In this document: positions 7,959-16,713 of the stretch, in pieces
How the letters are laid out: every line of letters begins with the position of its first letter
How positions within the stretch are numbered: position 1 is the stretch's first letter
Source of the DNA: Bacteroidales bacterium
Lineage (GTDB): Bacteria; Bacteroidota; Bacteroidia; Bacteroidales; UBA932
Direction: 5' to 3'
Assembly (NCBI GenBank): GCA_016281315.1
Contig: JAEEIJ010000059.1
Span: forward strand, 62,001 to 126,000
Length of the DNA: 64,000 bases
Notes under the pieces: generated by a model
Database searches by the model: none
Told to the model about the DNA's origin: nothing
The model's input: only the letters and a program-made list of their open reading frames with translations
Made by a program: the position numbers and the translations under genes

Positions 7959-9341
7959 ATGAAAAGATTCTTTGCAACCATCGCCCTGCTGGCCTTGATG
8001 GCCAGTGCGGCCAGCGCCCAGAGCTTCCTCGAGAAACTGGGCCAGCGAGCCAAAAACGCTGCGGAAAACAACCTCAGCAACAAAGTGGAACAGGGTGTGA
8101 ACAACATCCTGGACGGTAAGTGGAAGAAGAATAAGAAAGAGAAGAAACAGGAGCAGGAAGAGGCCCCCGAACAGCAGGAAGCCTATGAAATGCCTGCCGC
8201 GCCGCCGGCAACCCCGGCTGCGGCCGGCTGGGCCTGCGAGGAATGCGGTAAAACCGGCAACACCGGGAATTTCTGCGAGGAATGCGGCGCCAAGAAACCC
8301 GGCGGGCAGGCGGCCAAGCCTAAAAAGAAAACGGATATCGCCTATGCCAAGAGCGACTTCGTGCCCGGCGACGAGATTTTTTTCGACGACACCTTTGAAA
8401 ACGAGCAGATGGGTGAGTTCCCCGCCCAGTGGGACCTGATGAGCGGATATGCAGAGGTTGGCTCGGTGAACGGACGGAAAGTGATTGCCTTCACAGACGA
8501 GGGTTTCGGCGAAATCCAGCCCCTGATGAAAGACCAGCTGCATTTCCTGCCGGACGTGTTCACCCTGGAATTCGATGTGTATTATGAGATCGGCGACGGT
8601 CTGGGCGGAGATGAACTGGAAATCGCCTTCGGCAACCCGGATCTTCCCAACTGGAACGGCCGCGTGGAATATGTGTGTGTCTCTTTCCGCGAGGACGGCT
8701 ATTCCCGCTACGGATGGACCGTGCAAAAGCCCAACGGGGGCGATGATATCGTGGGAGAAAAGATCCTGAGCCTCGACGACAGCAGCTCCCCTCTGAAGGA
8801 CGGCGAATGGAATCACTTCGCCTTCTCGTTCAACAAGCGCGCCTTCAAGGGCTATGTGAACGGCATACGCGTAATGAGCGTCCCCACCGCCAAGGTGCCC
8901 TCGCATTTCTGGTTCAATCACGGCGGTCAGTACAAGTATGCCTGCATCTCCAACGTCCGCCTGGCCAAGGGCGCCGTACCGCTGTATGACCGCCTGTCCA
9001 GCGACGGCAAGATCATCACCTATGCCATCACCTTCGAAGTGGGGAAGGCCGATCTGAAGCCGGAGTCGATGGTGGAAATTGGCCGCATCGCCAAGCTGAT
9101 GAAGGACAACCCCGGCCTCGAGTTCGAGGTCCAAGGCCACTGCGACGCCAGCGGCAGCGACAAGGTGAACGATCCGCTGAGCCAGAAACGGGCCGAAGCC
9201 ATCGTGGACGCCCTGGTGGAACAGGACATCGCACGTTCGCGGCTTAGCGCCGTGGGCAAGGGCTCGCACGTTCCCATCGCCTCCAACAGCACGGACGAAG
9301 GCCGCGCGAAGAACCGCAGAGTTGAATTTGTAAAGAAATAA
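7959..9341 (+). CDS. OmpA-family protein with exported zinc ribbon and LamG-like domain
   Basis: The 460-residue protein has a signal peptide (1-20, cleaved after ASA), a charged helical stretch (about 22-75) and a Pro/Ala linker. A four-Cys zinc ribbon follows (C93, C96, C106, C109; WACEECGKTGNTGNFCEECG), then a concanavalin/LamG-like beta domain (about 130-335) and an OmpA peptidoglycan-binding domain (about 345-460, ending GRAKNRRVEF). It should sit in the periplasm or outer membrane bound to cell wall. A zinc ribbon in an exported protein is unusual. It is followed 3 nt later by another exported protein whose mature N-terminus (QGFLSKLKEKA) resembles its own (QSFLEKLGQRA). Confidence 0.8.
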   Translation: MKRFFATIALLALMASAASAQSFLEKLGQRAKNAAENNLSNKVEQGVNNILDGKWKKNKKEKKQEQEEAPEQQEAYEMPAAPPATPAAAGWACEECGKTGNTGNFCEECGAKKPGGQAAKPKKKTDIAYAKSDFVPGDEIFFDDTFENEQMGEFPAQWDLMSGYAEVGSVNGRKVIAFTDEGFGEIQPLMKDQLHFLPDVFTLEFDVYYEIGDGLGGDELEIAFGNPDLPNWNGRVEYVCVSFREDGYSRYGWTVQKPNGGDDIVGEKILSLDDSSSPLKDGEWNHFAFSFNKRAFKGYVNGIRVMSVPTAKVPSHFWFNHGGQYKYACISNVRLAKGAVPLYDRLSSDGKIITYAITFEVGKADLKPESMVEIGRIAKLMKDNPGLEFEVQGHCDASGSDKVNDPLSQKRAEAIVDALVEQDIARSRLSAVGKGSHVPIASNSTDEGRAKNRRVEFVKK

Positions 9342-9344
9342 GCG

Positions 9345-11234
9345 ATGAAAAAGATCCTTACCGTTATCGCCGCCCTGGCGCTGCTGTGCTCCCAGGCGCA
9401 GGCACAGGGTTTCCTGAGCAAATTGAAGGAAAAAGCCGCGGAGGCCGTGGGCGGAGCCCTTCTGGGAACCTCGGAAGAGTCCTCCGGCAATAACGCGAAT
9501 CCCTACGCCCAGCTGGCCCAATATGGCCAGGAGGCACAGGCGCCGCAGAACGACGACCCCAACGCCGTCATCACCGGTGAACGGGCGCTGCCCGCCAAGC
9601 GCGCCAGTACCTTCGGCTGGGACGGGCCTGTGACGCCTTCATCGGCCAAATTTCCCATCCCGCTGATGAACGAATTCCCCGCAGTTCCCTCGGCCGCGGC
9701 GCTGATTAACCCTGTGGAGGCCGACCAAATCGCCTACTACAAGGCCATCAAGGCCGTCACCCTACGGGCGGAGGAGCTGAACAGCGACACCACCTGCGAG
9801 GATCAGGAAACGCTGATGTGGCGTCAGAAGACCAACGACGGCCTCAAGAGCGCCTTCGGCCTCACGGACGCGGACCTGGCCATCCTTCAGGATGAAAACG
9901 CCTCGGAGGCGGACCAGCAGCGTGTATCCGATAAGATGGCCGCTGCGATGCTGGGCGGGGTGGACGTCAATGCGATGGAGGCCGATGCCGCCCGCTACCA
10001 GAATATGAGCGAGGATGAGCTGATGGCCCAGGTTGGCCAGAAGGCCCTCACCTCCCAGTTCGCCGTCTATGACCGCAACGCGTCCGACATTAACAAGTAT
10101 ATGGGCGTAACGGTGGCCGAACTGAAGGACGCCGCCCGCGAGCAGATGAACCAGAAGAATCCGGACAAGCCCAGCCCGAAGAACGTCGCCCTGCAGAAGA
10201 AGAGCGAGGCCTATCAGAAGACCCAGGCCGCCAAGGATCCTTCCTTCAAGAAGAACGCCGACGCTTTCCAGAAGAAACTCCAGGGCGAGCTCCGCGACGC
10301 GGCAATGAAGAATTCCCGCAGCATGATGGGCTCGATGGGCGCCGCGATGGACATCCAGGACAACATCAACAAGAAGATGTCCCCGCTGATGGAAATGCAG
10401 GCGAAACTGCGCGAGTATCAGGACAACGTCGTCGCCTGTTTCCCCAAGGCGGAACCCGAGGCCGATTACAAGTTCGCCGCCTCCGAGCGCAAGAAGGTGC
10501 TGGACATCAAGAACAAGATCTACCAGACCAACAATCCTTCCGTCTACAATCCCCTTTACCTGCAGGCCCTCAAGCTCATTATGAGCTACCGCGAGCGCGC
10601 CGCCAAGGTATGGGCCGCGGATGTCCAGAAGCGCTTCAACGCGCAGAAGGAAGCCCTCCCGAAGCTGATCAAGGTGAACCGGCAGGCCATCGCCGACGGC
10701 ATCATCCCCGAATGCGCCCTGTGGCGTGAGCCGCTCAATGTGGTCATCAGCGCCGGCGATATCCTGGCCGATGCCTACAGCGAGTTCCCGAGCGACTATC
10801 CCCCGATGTGGAAGGAGGAGATTCTCCGCGAGATAACCATCCCCGATGGCCGCAGCATTTGGTGGCCGGAGTTCGCCGTGTTCGGGCAGGGTGACTTCGA
10901 CGCCATCGCCGGCGGCAAGCACATCTATTCGATGGACGCCGACGGCCACGTGACGCATTTCGTGGGCGGCAGCTGGGTGCCCGTGAGCGATGACGAGTTC
11001 AAGAAACTCAACGGCAAGAAGAAAGACGCCGGTTCCCCGGTGAGCACCAGCTGGACTTCCTCCGACGGCCAGCGCAAGGTCTACTACAACGCCGATGGCG
11101 GCTATCTCCAGATGCCGGAAGGGGACCAGGTGTTCCCGGAGGCCTGGAAGAAGGACGGCAACGCCCTCAAATGGCTGTTGGCCCGCGATGAAGGCGGGAA
11201 GTATCAGGTGATCCTTTGCACCTATATGCTTTAA
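9345..11234 (+). CDS. Large exported helical protein, unknown function
   Basis: I do not recognise a family for this 629-residue protein. It has a signal peptide (1-20, ending AQA) and a short amphipathic start shared with the OmpA-like protein before it. A long helical, Lys/Gln/Ala-rich middle follows (about 180-470, likely coiled coil, with stretches such as QKKSEAYQKTQAAKDPSF). The C-terminal part (about 500-629) has Trp/Gly-rich segments such as SIWWPEFAVFGQG and HVTHFVGGSWVPV that look like beta structure. The position between an OmpA protein and a lytic transglycosylase-like gene suggests a cell-envelope role. Confidence 0.7.
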   Translation: MKKILTVIAALALLCSQAQAQGFLSKLKEKAAEAVGGALLGTSEESSGNNANPYAQLAQYGQEAQAPQNDDPNAVITGERALPAKRASTFGWDGPVTPSSAKFPIPLMNEFPAVPSAAALINPVEADQIAYYKAIKAVTLRAEELNSDTTCEDQETLMWRQKTNDGLKSAFGLTDADLAILQDENASEADQQRVSDKMAAAMLGGVDVNAMEADAARYQNMSEDELMAQVGQKALTSQFAVYDRNASDINKYMGVTVAELKDAAREQMNQKNPDKPSPKNVALQKKSEAYQKTQAAKDPSFKKNADAFQKKLQGELRDAAMKNSRSMMGSMGAAMDIQDNINKKMSPLMEMQAKLREYQDNVVACFPKAEPEADYKFAASERKKVLDIKNKIYQTNNPSVYNPLYLQALKLIMSYRERAAKVWAADVQKRFNAQKEALPKLIKVNRQAIADGIIPECALWREPLNVVISAGDILADAYSEFPSDYPPMWKEEILREITIPDGRSIWWPEFAVFGQGDFDAIAGGKHIYSMDADGHVTHFVGGSWVPVSDDEFKKLNGKKKDAGSPVSTSWTSSDGQRKVYYNADGGYLQMPEGDQVFPEAWKKDGNALKWLLARDEGGKYQVILCTYML

Positions 11235-11890
11235 TATCGGCCCTTATGCTAACGGCAGCGCCCTCTTCCGGGGGCGCTGCTTGGCATAACGTGTGGAGCG
11301 GCTTCGACGTGGACCCCCGCATCGCCGAGGCCGTCGTCTGGCCGGAGGTGGAGCGCTACTCGCGCCTGCAGGACGCGCTGGAGACCGCGGCGAACTACGG
11401 CACTTACATCACCACCGGCGGCGGGCCGGACTTTTCCATCGGCCTGTTCCAGATGAAACCCTCCTTCGTGGAGGAGATGGAGAAGGCCTGGATGCGCAGC
11501 GGCCTGGCCCGGGAGTACGAGCTCTGGTTCGACACGGCCGACAACGCCACCGCGCGCCGCATCCGCATCTCCCGCCTGCAGAAGGAAGAGTGGCAGGTCA
11601 TCTACGTGGGCGTGTTCCTGCGGCTGCTTTACGCCACCTACGGTTCCTATAATAAGAAAGGTGAGCGCACGCAGGACGGTCTGGAGACGCTCCCTGTCAA
11701 AGACCAGGTCCAGCTGGCCGCCACTGCCTACAACCGCGGCGTCACCTGGGCTGCACCGGGTTACGGGGATCTTGACGAACTCCGGAAACACGTAAAGGAA
11801 AAACATTTCCACTACGCCCTCATCCCCACAAAAAAGACGAGGCGCTACTGTTACGCGCGCCTCGCCTGGAATCATTACCGGAAGGGATAG
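11216..11890 (+). CDS. Lytic transglycosylase-like protein
   Basis: The 224-residue product has a hydrophobic N-terminus and lysozyme-fold landmarks. WPEVERYS supplies a candidate catalytic Glu, followed by SIGLFQMKPSF and then TAYNRGV, the AYN-G motif typical of SLT-type transglycosylases. It probably cleaves peptidoglycan in the periplasm. The TTG start at 11216 overlaps the previous gene by 19 nt and gives a complete signal peptide; an ATG at 11246 would shorten it. It ends 3 nt before the convergent nagB gene. Confidence 0.65.
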   Translation: MHLYALISALMLTAAPSSGGAAWHNVWSGFDVDPRIAEAVVWPEVERYSRLQDALETAANYGTYITTGGGPDFSIGLFQMKPSFVEEMEKAWMRSGLAREYELWFDTADNATARRIRISRLQKEEWQVIYVGVFLRLLYATYGSYNKKGERTQDGLETLPVKDQVQLAATAYNRGVTWAAPGYGDLDELRKHVKEKHFHYALIPTKKTRRYCYARLAWNHYRKG

Positions 11891-11893
11891 CCT

Positions 11894-12688
11894 TTACAGC
11901 TTCTCTGCGGCCTCCACGGCCTTGAAATAGCGATAGCTGTTCACCTTCACCTCGCCGATGGCGGCTTCGTCCACCACGATGATGCCGGCGGGATGCGCCT
12001 GGAGCGCGCTGACGGTGCAGTAGTGGGACATCGGCCCTTCCACGGAAGCGGCGATGGCACGGGCTTTCTTGGAGCCAAAGGCCAGGATGACCACTTCCTT
12101 GGCGCTGAGCACGGTGGCTACGCCCACGGACATCGCCTGGGCCGGTACGGCGGAAGGATCGCCGTCGAAGAAACGGGCGTTCACTTCACGCGTGTCCTGC
12201 GTAAGGGTGACCACGCGGGTGCGGGATTCCAGGGAGGAGAAGGGCTCGTTGAAGGCGATATGCCCGTCCTCGCCGATGCCGCCCAGGAAGAGGTCGAAAC
12301 CACCTGCCTCCACGATGGCCTTCTCATAGGCTTCGCATTCGGCGGCCAGGTCCTTGGCGTTGCCGTTCAGGATGTGGATGTTCTCCGGCTTTTCGTCGAT
12401 ATGGTCGAAGAGGTATTTGTGCATAAAGCTGTGGTAGCTTTCCGGGTGGCTCTCGGGCAGGCCCACATACTCGTCCATATTGAACGAAATCACATTCTTG
12501 AAGGACAGTTCCCCGGCTTTCACCATACGGATGAGTTCGGCGTAAGTTTCAATGGGGGTGGAACCTGTGCAGAGGCCGATTACGAAGGGCTCGTCGGTGC
12601 GGGCGGCCTTTTCCTTGATGCGGGACGCGATGAATTTTGCGGCCCAGAGAGAACCCTCGGCGGAGTTCTTGCGGATAATAACTTTCAT
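11894..12688 (-). CDS. nagB: Glucosamine-6-phosphate deaminase
   Basis: NagB converts glucosamine-6-phosphate to fructose-6-phosphate and ammonia, the last step that feeds amino sugars into glycolysis. The 264-residue protein, from MKVIIRKN, keeps all catalytic residues at the E. coli numbering: SFNMDEY with D72, and GIGEDGHIAFNEP with D141 and H143. A long upstream extension of the frame to 13120 is antisense to the neighbouring gene and rejected. It has its own promoter with a conspicuous inverted repeat in the leader. The gene just upstream encodes a NagB-PIG-L fusion whose NagB part lacks two of these residues. Confidence 0.95.
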   Translation of the reverse strand: MKVIIRKNSAEGSLWAAKFIASRIKEKAARTDEPFVIGLCTGSTPIETYAELIRMVKAGELSFKNVISFNMDEYVGLPESHPESYHSFMHKYLFDHIDEKPENIHILNGNAKDLAAECEAYEKAIVEAGGFDLFLGGIGEDGHIAFNEPFSSLESRTRVVTLTQDTREVNARFFDGDPSAVPAQAMSVGVATVLSAKEVVILAFGSKKARAIAASVEGPMSHYCTVSALQAHPAGIIVVDEAAIGEVKVNSYRYFKAVEAAEKL

Positions 12689-12718
12689 ACTTTTTTGAGT
12701 TTTAAGTAAAAAATTAAA

Positions 12719-12752
12719 CCGGAATTCCAGACAACGGCGGTCGGAATTCCGG
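12719..12752 (-). promoter_or_regulatory. Inverted repeat at the nagB transcription start
   Basis: CCGGAATTCC (12719-12728) and GGAATTCCGG (12743-12752) form a perfect 10-bp inverted repeat with a 14-bp spacer. Each half also contains the 8-bp palindrome GGAATTCC, with the two centred 22 bp apart. The repeat lies just downstream of the nagB -7 box (12757-12764). It could be an operator for an amino-sugar repressor or a 5' mRNA hairpin. Confidence 0.6.
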
Positions 12753-12756
12753 AATG

Positions 12757-12764
12757 CAAAGTTA
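12757..12764 (-). promoter_or_regulatory. -7 box of nagB
   Basis: TAACTTTG on the minus strand predicts a start near 12750 and a leader of about 60 nt before the ATG at 12688. Confidence 0.6.
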
Positions 12765-12783
12765 TTATTTTTTTCGGATATTC

Positions 12784-14709
12784 TTAATACAATTTCAAGA
12801 ATACTTCCATTGCCTCGTATTCGGCCATTCCCAGCTGGTCGTACAGCCTGGCGGTATTGGAGGTGCGTTCCTCGGCCCGCTGCCAGAATTCGCGCGGATC
12901 CTCGCCCGGGAACGGGACGATGTCCTTCTGGGAGAGGTGCCGATAGATGGCGTGGCGTTTCTTGATCACCTCGTCCGGCGAGAGCGGCACGGCCATATCC
13001 ACGCGGCCCAGTTCCCACTCCATCCAGGCGCCGCGGTACAGCCACACGTGCGTTTTTGCGGTCCATCCCGCTTTCTCGTCCTTCAGCTGCTCCAGGGCCT
13101 CCAGGGCGGCCTCCGTGCACACGCGGTGCGTGCCGTGCGGGTCCGCCAGGTCGCCGGCCATAAAGATCATATCCGGCTTGAGCTCGTTCATCAGTTTCTT
13201 GATGATGTCTACATCGGCCTGCGAACGCGGATTCTTCTTGATGCCTCCACTCTCGTAGAACGGGAGGTTCAGGAAGTGCACGTTCGTATTGTCGTTGAGG
13301 CCGAAGGAACGCACGGCACCGCGGGCTTCGCTGCGGCGGATGGCGCCCTTCATCTCCAGGAGGGTACGGGGCTCGGGCTGGCCGGGGACCTTGCTGTCCA
13401 CGATTTTCTGCACCTCGTCGAATTTATCGGCGAAGCCCAGCTGGAAGGCGCAGTCCATATGCTGGAGCACTACGTCGTCGTGCACGGCCACGTTGCCGGA
13501 GGTCTCGTAGGCCACGTGGACGTTATGTCCCTGGCTGACCAGACGGATGAACGTACCGCCCATCGAGATGACGTCGTCGTCCGGGTGCGGGGAGAAGATA
13601 AGGACGGTCTTCGGATAAGGCTGGGCCGATACGGGGCGCGTACTGTCGTCGGCGTTGGGCTTGCCGCCCGGCCAGCCGGTGATGGTGTGCTGGAGGTCGT
13701 TGAAGACGTCGATGTTGATCTTGTCGAACTTGGCCACCTTTTCCAGCAGTTCGCCCAGACCGTTGTTCAGATAGTCCTTTTCCGTGAGTTTGAGGATGGG
13801 TTTGCCGGTTACCTGGCACAGCCACACCACGGCCTTGCGGACGAACTTGCGCGTCCAGTCGCAGGGACCCACCAGCCAGGGCGCCTCGCTGCGGGTGAGG
13901 AGGCTCGCCGCCCCCTCGTCCACAAAGAAGGAGATGTGGTCGTGTGCCTGCAGCAGGGAAGCGGGGCAGTCGGCCGTCGCGGGCCCTTCGGAAATGGCCT
14001 TCACGGCGGCGGCTTTATCCTCGCCCCAGGCCATCAGGATAATCTTTTTGGCGCTGAGCATCGTGCTGATACCGATGGTGATGGCTTTGTCCGGCGTGGC
14101 ATAGATGTCGTGGCCGAAGTTGCCGGCCTGGCGCTTCCGGGAGGCGTAGGAGAGGCGTACCACGCGGGTGCGGGTCTTCTCGTTCGACCCGGCCTCGTTG
14201 AAGCCCACCTGTCCCTGTTCGCCGATACCGATCACCAGGAGGTCCACGCCGCGGGCCAGGGCGTCGAACTGGGCGCAGTACTCGGTGAGTTTCTCCGGAG
14301 GAACCGAACCGTCGGGGATGTGGACGTTCTCCTTCTTGATGTCCACCTTGTCCAGCAGGGCCTTGTGCAGCCGGTTGTTGCGGCTCTGGGCCTCCTCCTT
14401 GGAAGAAGGATAGTATTCGTCGATGGAAACCACCTCCACGTTCGCGAAGGAGAGTTTCCCGGCGGCGCAGCGGCGGGCCAGTTCATTGTACAGGGAGATG
14501 GGGGTGGAGCCGGTGGTGAGGCCCAGGCGGAACAGGCCGTCCTTCCGGGCGTTGATGGCATCCGTGATTACGTCGGCGATCGCATAGGAGGCCGGACGGG
14601 ATTCCTCATAGACGTGCGTCCAGATTTTCTCATAGGTGTGGAGAATGCCGGCAGGCAGGTTCTCGCCGATGAGTCCCCCCTCATAGGGAAGCGTAAAATG
14701 TTTACTCAT
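12784..14709 (-). CDS. NagB-like/PIG-L deacetylase fusion with altered NagB active site
   Basis: The 641-residue protein joins a NagB-like sugar-phosphate domain (about 1-280) to a PIG-L/LmbE zinc deacetylase domain (about 370-641, metal motif SPHPDDD). This fusion is common in Bacteroidota. The phosphate-binding TTGSTP and the DEYY segment (D97) are present, but the active-site loop reads GIGEQGQVGFNE: Gln165 and Gln167 replace the catalytic Asp and His. Deamination by this domain is therefore doubtful, and it may bind rather than convert sugar phosphate. PIG-L enzymes deacetylate N-acetylglucosaminyl groups. It starts 2 nt after the stop of the phosphodiesterase gene, so the two are likely one operon. 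Confidence 0.85.
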   Translation of the reverse strand: MSKHFTLPYEGGLIGENLPAGILHTYEKIWTHVYEESRPASYAIADVITDAINARKDGLFRLGLTTGSTPISLYNELARRCAAGKLSFANVEVVSIDEYYPSSKEEAQSRNNRLHKALLDKVDIKKENVHIPDGSVPPEKLTEYCAQFDALARGVDLLVIGIGEQGQVGFNEAGSNEKTRTRVVRLSYASRKRQAGNFGHDIYATPDKAITIGISTMLSAKKIILMAWGEDKAAAVKAISEGPATADCPASLLQAHDHISFFVDEGAASLLTRSEAPWLVGPCDWTRKFVRKAVVWLCQVTGKPILKLTEKDYLNNGLGELLEKVAKFDKINIDVFNDLQHTITGWPGGKPNADDSTRPVSAQPYPKTVLIFSPHPDDDVISMGGTFIRLVSQGHNVHVAYETSGNVAVHDDVVLQHMDCAFQLGFADKFDEVQKIVDSKVPGQPEPRTLLEMKGAIRRSEARGAVRSFGLNDNTNVHFLNLPFYESGGIKKNPRSQADVDIIKKLMNELKPDMIFMAGDLADPHGTHRVCTEAALEALEQLKDEKAGWTAKTHVWLYRGAWMEWELGRVDMAVPLSPDEVIKKRHAIYRHLSQKDIVPFPGEDPREFWQRAEERTSNTARLYDQLGMAEYEAMEVFLKLY

Positions 14710-14711
14710 AG

Positions 14712-15929
14712 TTATTTAAGTATTTTGTCGATTCGATTGATGTCTCCGTCCGTGACGGCGGGTTTTACGCCCAGCAGCCGGCATAGCAGCGGATAGATGT
14801 CCACGTTCCGGAAGGCCGATTGTTCCCCTTCCGTGAAGGGCGCCTCGTACCCCTGCTTGAAGTCCGGGCCCGCCGCGCGGAAGATGACCATCATATCCGG
14901 CTCCTTGGGACTGTAGCCGTGGGCGCCGCCGGGCTTTCTGGCCGGGAAGCGGTTGAACTGCCATCCCAGGTCCGGGGCCACGATGATATCTCCCAGGCGG
15001 TTTGAAGTGCCGTAATTGAGTTCCGCGGGCACTTCCCCGTGTTTCCAGACGCTCAGGTGTTCCACGCCGGAAAGCCGGTTGTAGAGGCTGTCCACATACC
15101 CCTCCTTGACAAAGATGCTGGTGGGAGAGGCCCCCACGCAGCGTTCCACCCATTCCTCCGGGACGAGATCCGTCCGGCAGACAAAGCGCTCCGGCGAGAT
15201 GTCCTCCATCCCGTGGTCCGAGAGGACGATGAAGTTGATTTTATCCCCGTAAGGCAGGGCTTTCAGGCGGAGGTACAGCCCGTGGATGAGACTGTCCATC
15301 TGTTCCACCACCTCTTTCACTTCCACCGATATCGGCCCGAAACCGTGGCCCGTATGGTCCGGCTCGTCGAAATAGCCCATCACCAGGCGCGGGCGCTCCT
15401 TCTCCGGGAGGCTCATCAGGCGGACGATTTCGTCCACACGCTCGTCGAAGTTCCAGTGGGGCTGGTCGTCCCAGCGGCGGTAATAGGTGGGATAGCTGTC
15501 CTTGATGGCGATGTCCGAGCCCACCCAGTAGACGTTTCCGGTCTTTACGCCCTGCTTCTGGGCCGTAATCCAGATGGGTTCGCCCAGATAATAGTGGGGA
15601 TCATAACGGCAGAGGGTGTCCCCCATGCTGTATTCGTATTCCCGTTCCGGGTCCCAGAAGCGGTTGTTCACGATGCCATGATGGTCCGGAACCAGGCCGG
15701 TGGCCAGCGTATAGTGGTTGGGGAAGGTGGAGGCGGGATAGGAAGGTTCCATCCGGGCCGATACTCCCGCGGCGCCCAGGGAATCCAGGAACGGCGTATC
15801 GTAGTATTCGGGATAATCCCAGCGGAATCCGTCCAGGGACAGGATGACAGTGTAGTTTTCGGCCGGTTTCCGGCAGGAGGCGGCGATGGAGAGCGCCACA
15901 AAGAGGATGAAAAGGAACGCCTTCCGCAT
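14712..15929 (-). CDS. Nucleotide pyrophosphatase/phosphodiesterase-like lipoprotein
   Basis: The 405-residue product starts at MRKAFLFILF, with a lipobox ending AASC. It belongs to the alkaline-phosphatase superfamily, ectonucleotide pyrophosphatase branch. ILSLDGFRWDY gives the first metal Asp, PASTFPNHYTLATG holds the catalytic Thr, and GYFDEPDHTGH and LSDHGME give the remaining ligands. It should hydrolyse phosphodiester or pyrophosphate bonds in the periplasm or at the surface. It shares a divergent promoter region with the VanX-like lipoprotein and is followed 2 nt later by the NagB-PIG-L fusion. Confidence 0.9.
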   Translation of the reverse strand: MRKAFLFILFVALSIAASCRKPAENYTVILSLDGFRWDYPEYYDTPFLDSLGAAGVSARMEPSYPASTFPNHYTLATGLVPDHHGIVNNRFWDPEREYEYSMGDTLCRYDPHYYLGEPIWITAQKQGVKTGNVYWVGSDIAIKDSYPTYYRRWDDQPHWNFDERVDEIVRLMSLPEKERPRLVMGYFDEPDHTGHGFGPISVEVKEVVEQMDSLIHGLYLRLKALPYGDKINFIVLSDHGMEDISPERFVCRTDLVPEEWVERCVGASPTSIFVKEGYVDSLYNRLSGVEHLSVWKHGEVPAELNYGTSNRLGDIIVAPDLGWQFNRFPARKPGGAHGYSPKEPDMMVIFRAAGPDFKQGYEAPFTEGEQSAFRNVDIYPLLCRLLGVKPAVTDGDINRIDKILK

Positions 15930-15948
15930 AGCAGGTTGTTTAATCACA

Positions 15949-15976
15949 CAAAGTTAATAAAAAAATGGTATTTTTG
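15949..15976. promoter_or_regulatory. Back-to-back divergent promoters (phosphodiesterase / vanX-like)
   Basis: The minus-strand -7 box TAACTTTG (15949-15956) and the plus-strand box TATTTTTG (15969-15976) point away from each other with 12 bp between them. The plus-strand start codon at 15982 follows its box by 5 nt, which implies a leaderless mRNA. Confidence 0.65.
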
Positions 15977-15981
15977 TAAGT

Positions 15982-16713
15982 ATGAAACGTCTCCTCATTC
16001 CCGTAGCCCTTGCTGCCGCCCTTCTTTCCGCATGCAAGGCCTATGATCCGACGGCCGATTCGTCGGACTTTGTCAACATCACCGACGTAGTTCCGGACGC
16101 CCTCCTGGAAATCCGCTACCACAGCTCCTACAACTTTGTAGGGAGCCGCATCGACGGCTATTACGAGCCCACGGCGCTCCTGTGCCGGGAGGCCGCCGAC
16201 AGCCTGAAGGCCGTGAGCGACGAGCTGCTGGAGCAGGGCTACCGGCTCAAAATTTACGACGCCTACCGGCCCCAGATGGGAGTGGACCATTTCGTGCGCT
16301 GGGGGAAGGACCTTGAGGATACGCTCATGAAGCGCTATTTCTATCCGATGTTGGACAAGAGCGTCCTCTTCCCGGACTATATCGCCATCCACAGCGGCCA
16401 CTCACGCGGATCCACCGTAGACCTGACGCTGTTCGATATGGCCACCGGGAAAGAGGCCGATATGGGCGGAACCTTCGACTGGTTCGGCATCGAGAGCCAT
16501 CCGGACTACTGCGGAGACCCCGAGACCGGCGAATATAAGCCGCAGGAAGGCGGGCTCACGGCGGAACAGTTTGCAAACCGCCTGATTCTTCGCGACGCGA
16601 TGCTCTCGCACGGCTTCAAGCCCTACGACTGCGAGTGGTGGCACTTCACCCTGAAAAACGAACCTTACCCCGATACTTATTTCACCTTTCCCGTTAAAAG
16701 ACCGAAAAAATGA
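15982..16713 (+). CDS. VanX-like D-alanyl-D-alanine dipeptidase lipoprotein
   Basis: The 243-residue lipoprotein (lipobox LLSAC) carries the zinc dipeptidase motifs of the VanX/DdpX family: YDAYRP, SGHSRGSTVDLT (zinc His and Asp) and DCEWWHF (catalytic Glu and third zinc His). It cleaves D-Ala-D-Ala-type dipeptides, here most likely from cell-wall turnover in the periplasm rather than as vancomycin resistance, since no vanHA genes are near. The stop codon overlaps the start of the following esterase gene (ATGA), so they are co-translated. Confidence 0.9.
   Translation: MKRLLIPVALAAALLSACKAYDPTADSSDFVNITDVVPDALLEIRYHSSYNFVGSRIDGYYEPTALLCREAADSLKAVSDELLEQGYRLKIYDAYRPQMGVDHFVRWGKDLEDTLMKRYFYPMLDKSVLFPDYIAIHSGHSRGSTVDLTLFDMATGKEADMGGTFDWFGIESHPDYCGDPETGEYKPQEGGLTAEQFANRLILRDAMLSHGFKPYDCEWWHFTLKNEPYPDTYFTFPVKRPKK

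Noticed and set aside
15982..16713. Vancomycin resistance (vanX) locus
   Set aside because: There is no vanH, vanA or vanRS nearby; a wall-turnover dipeptidase is more likely.
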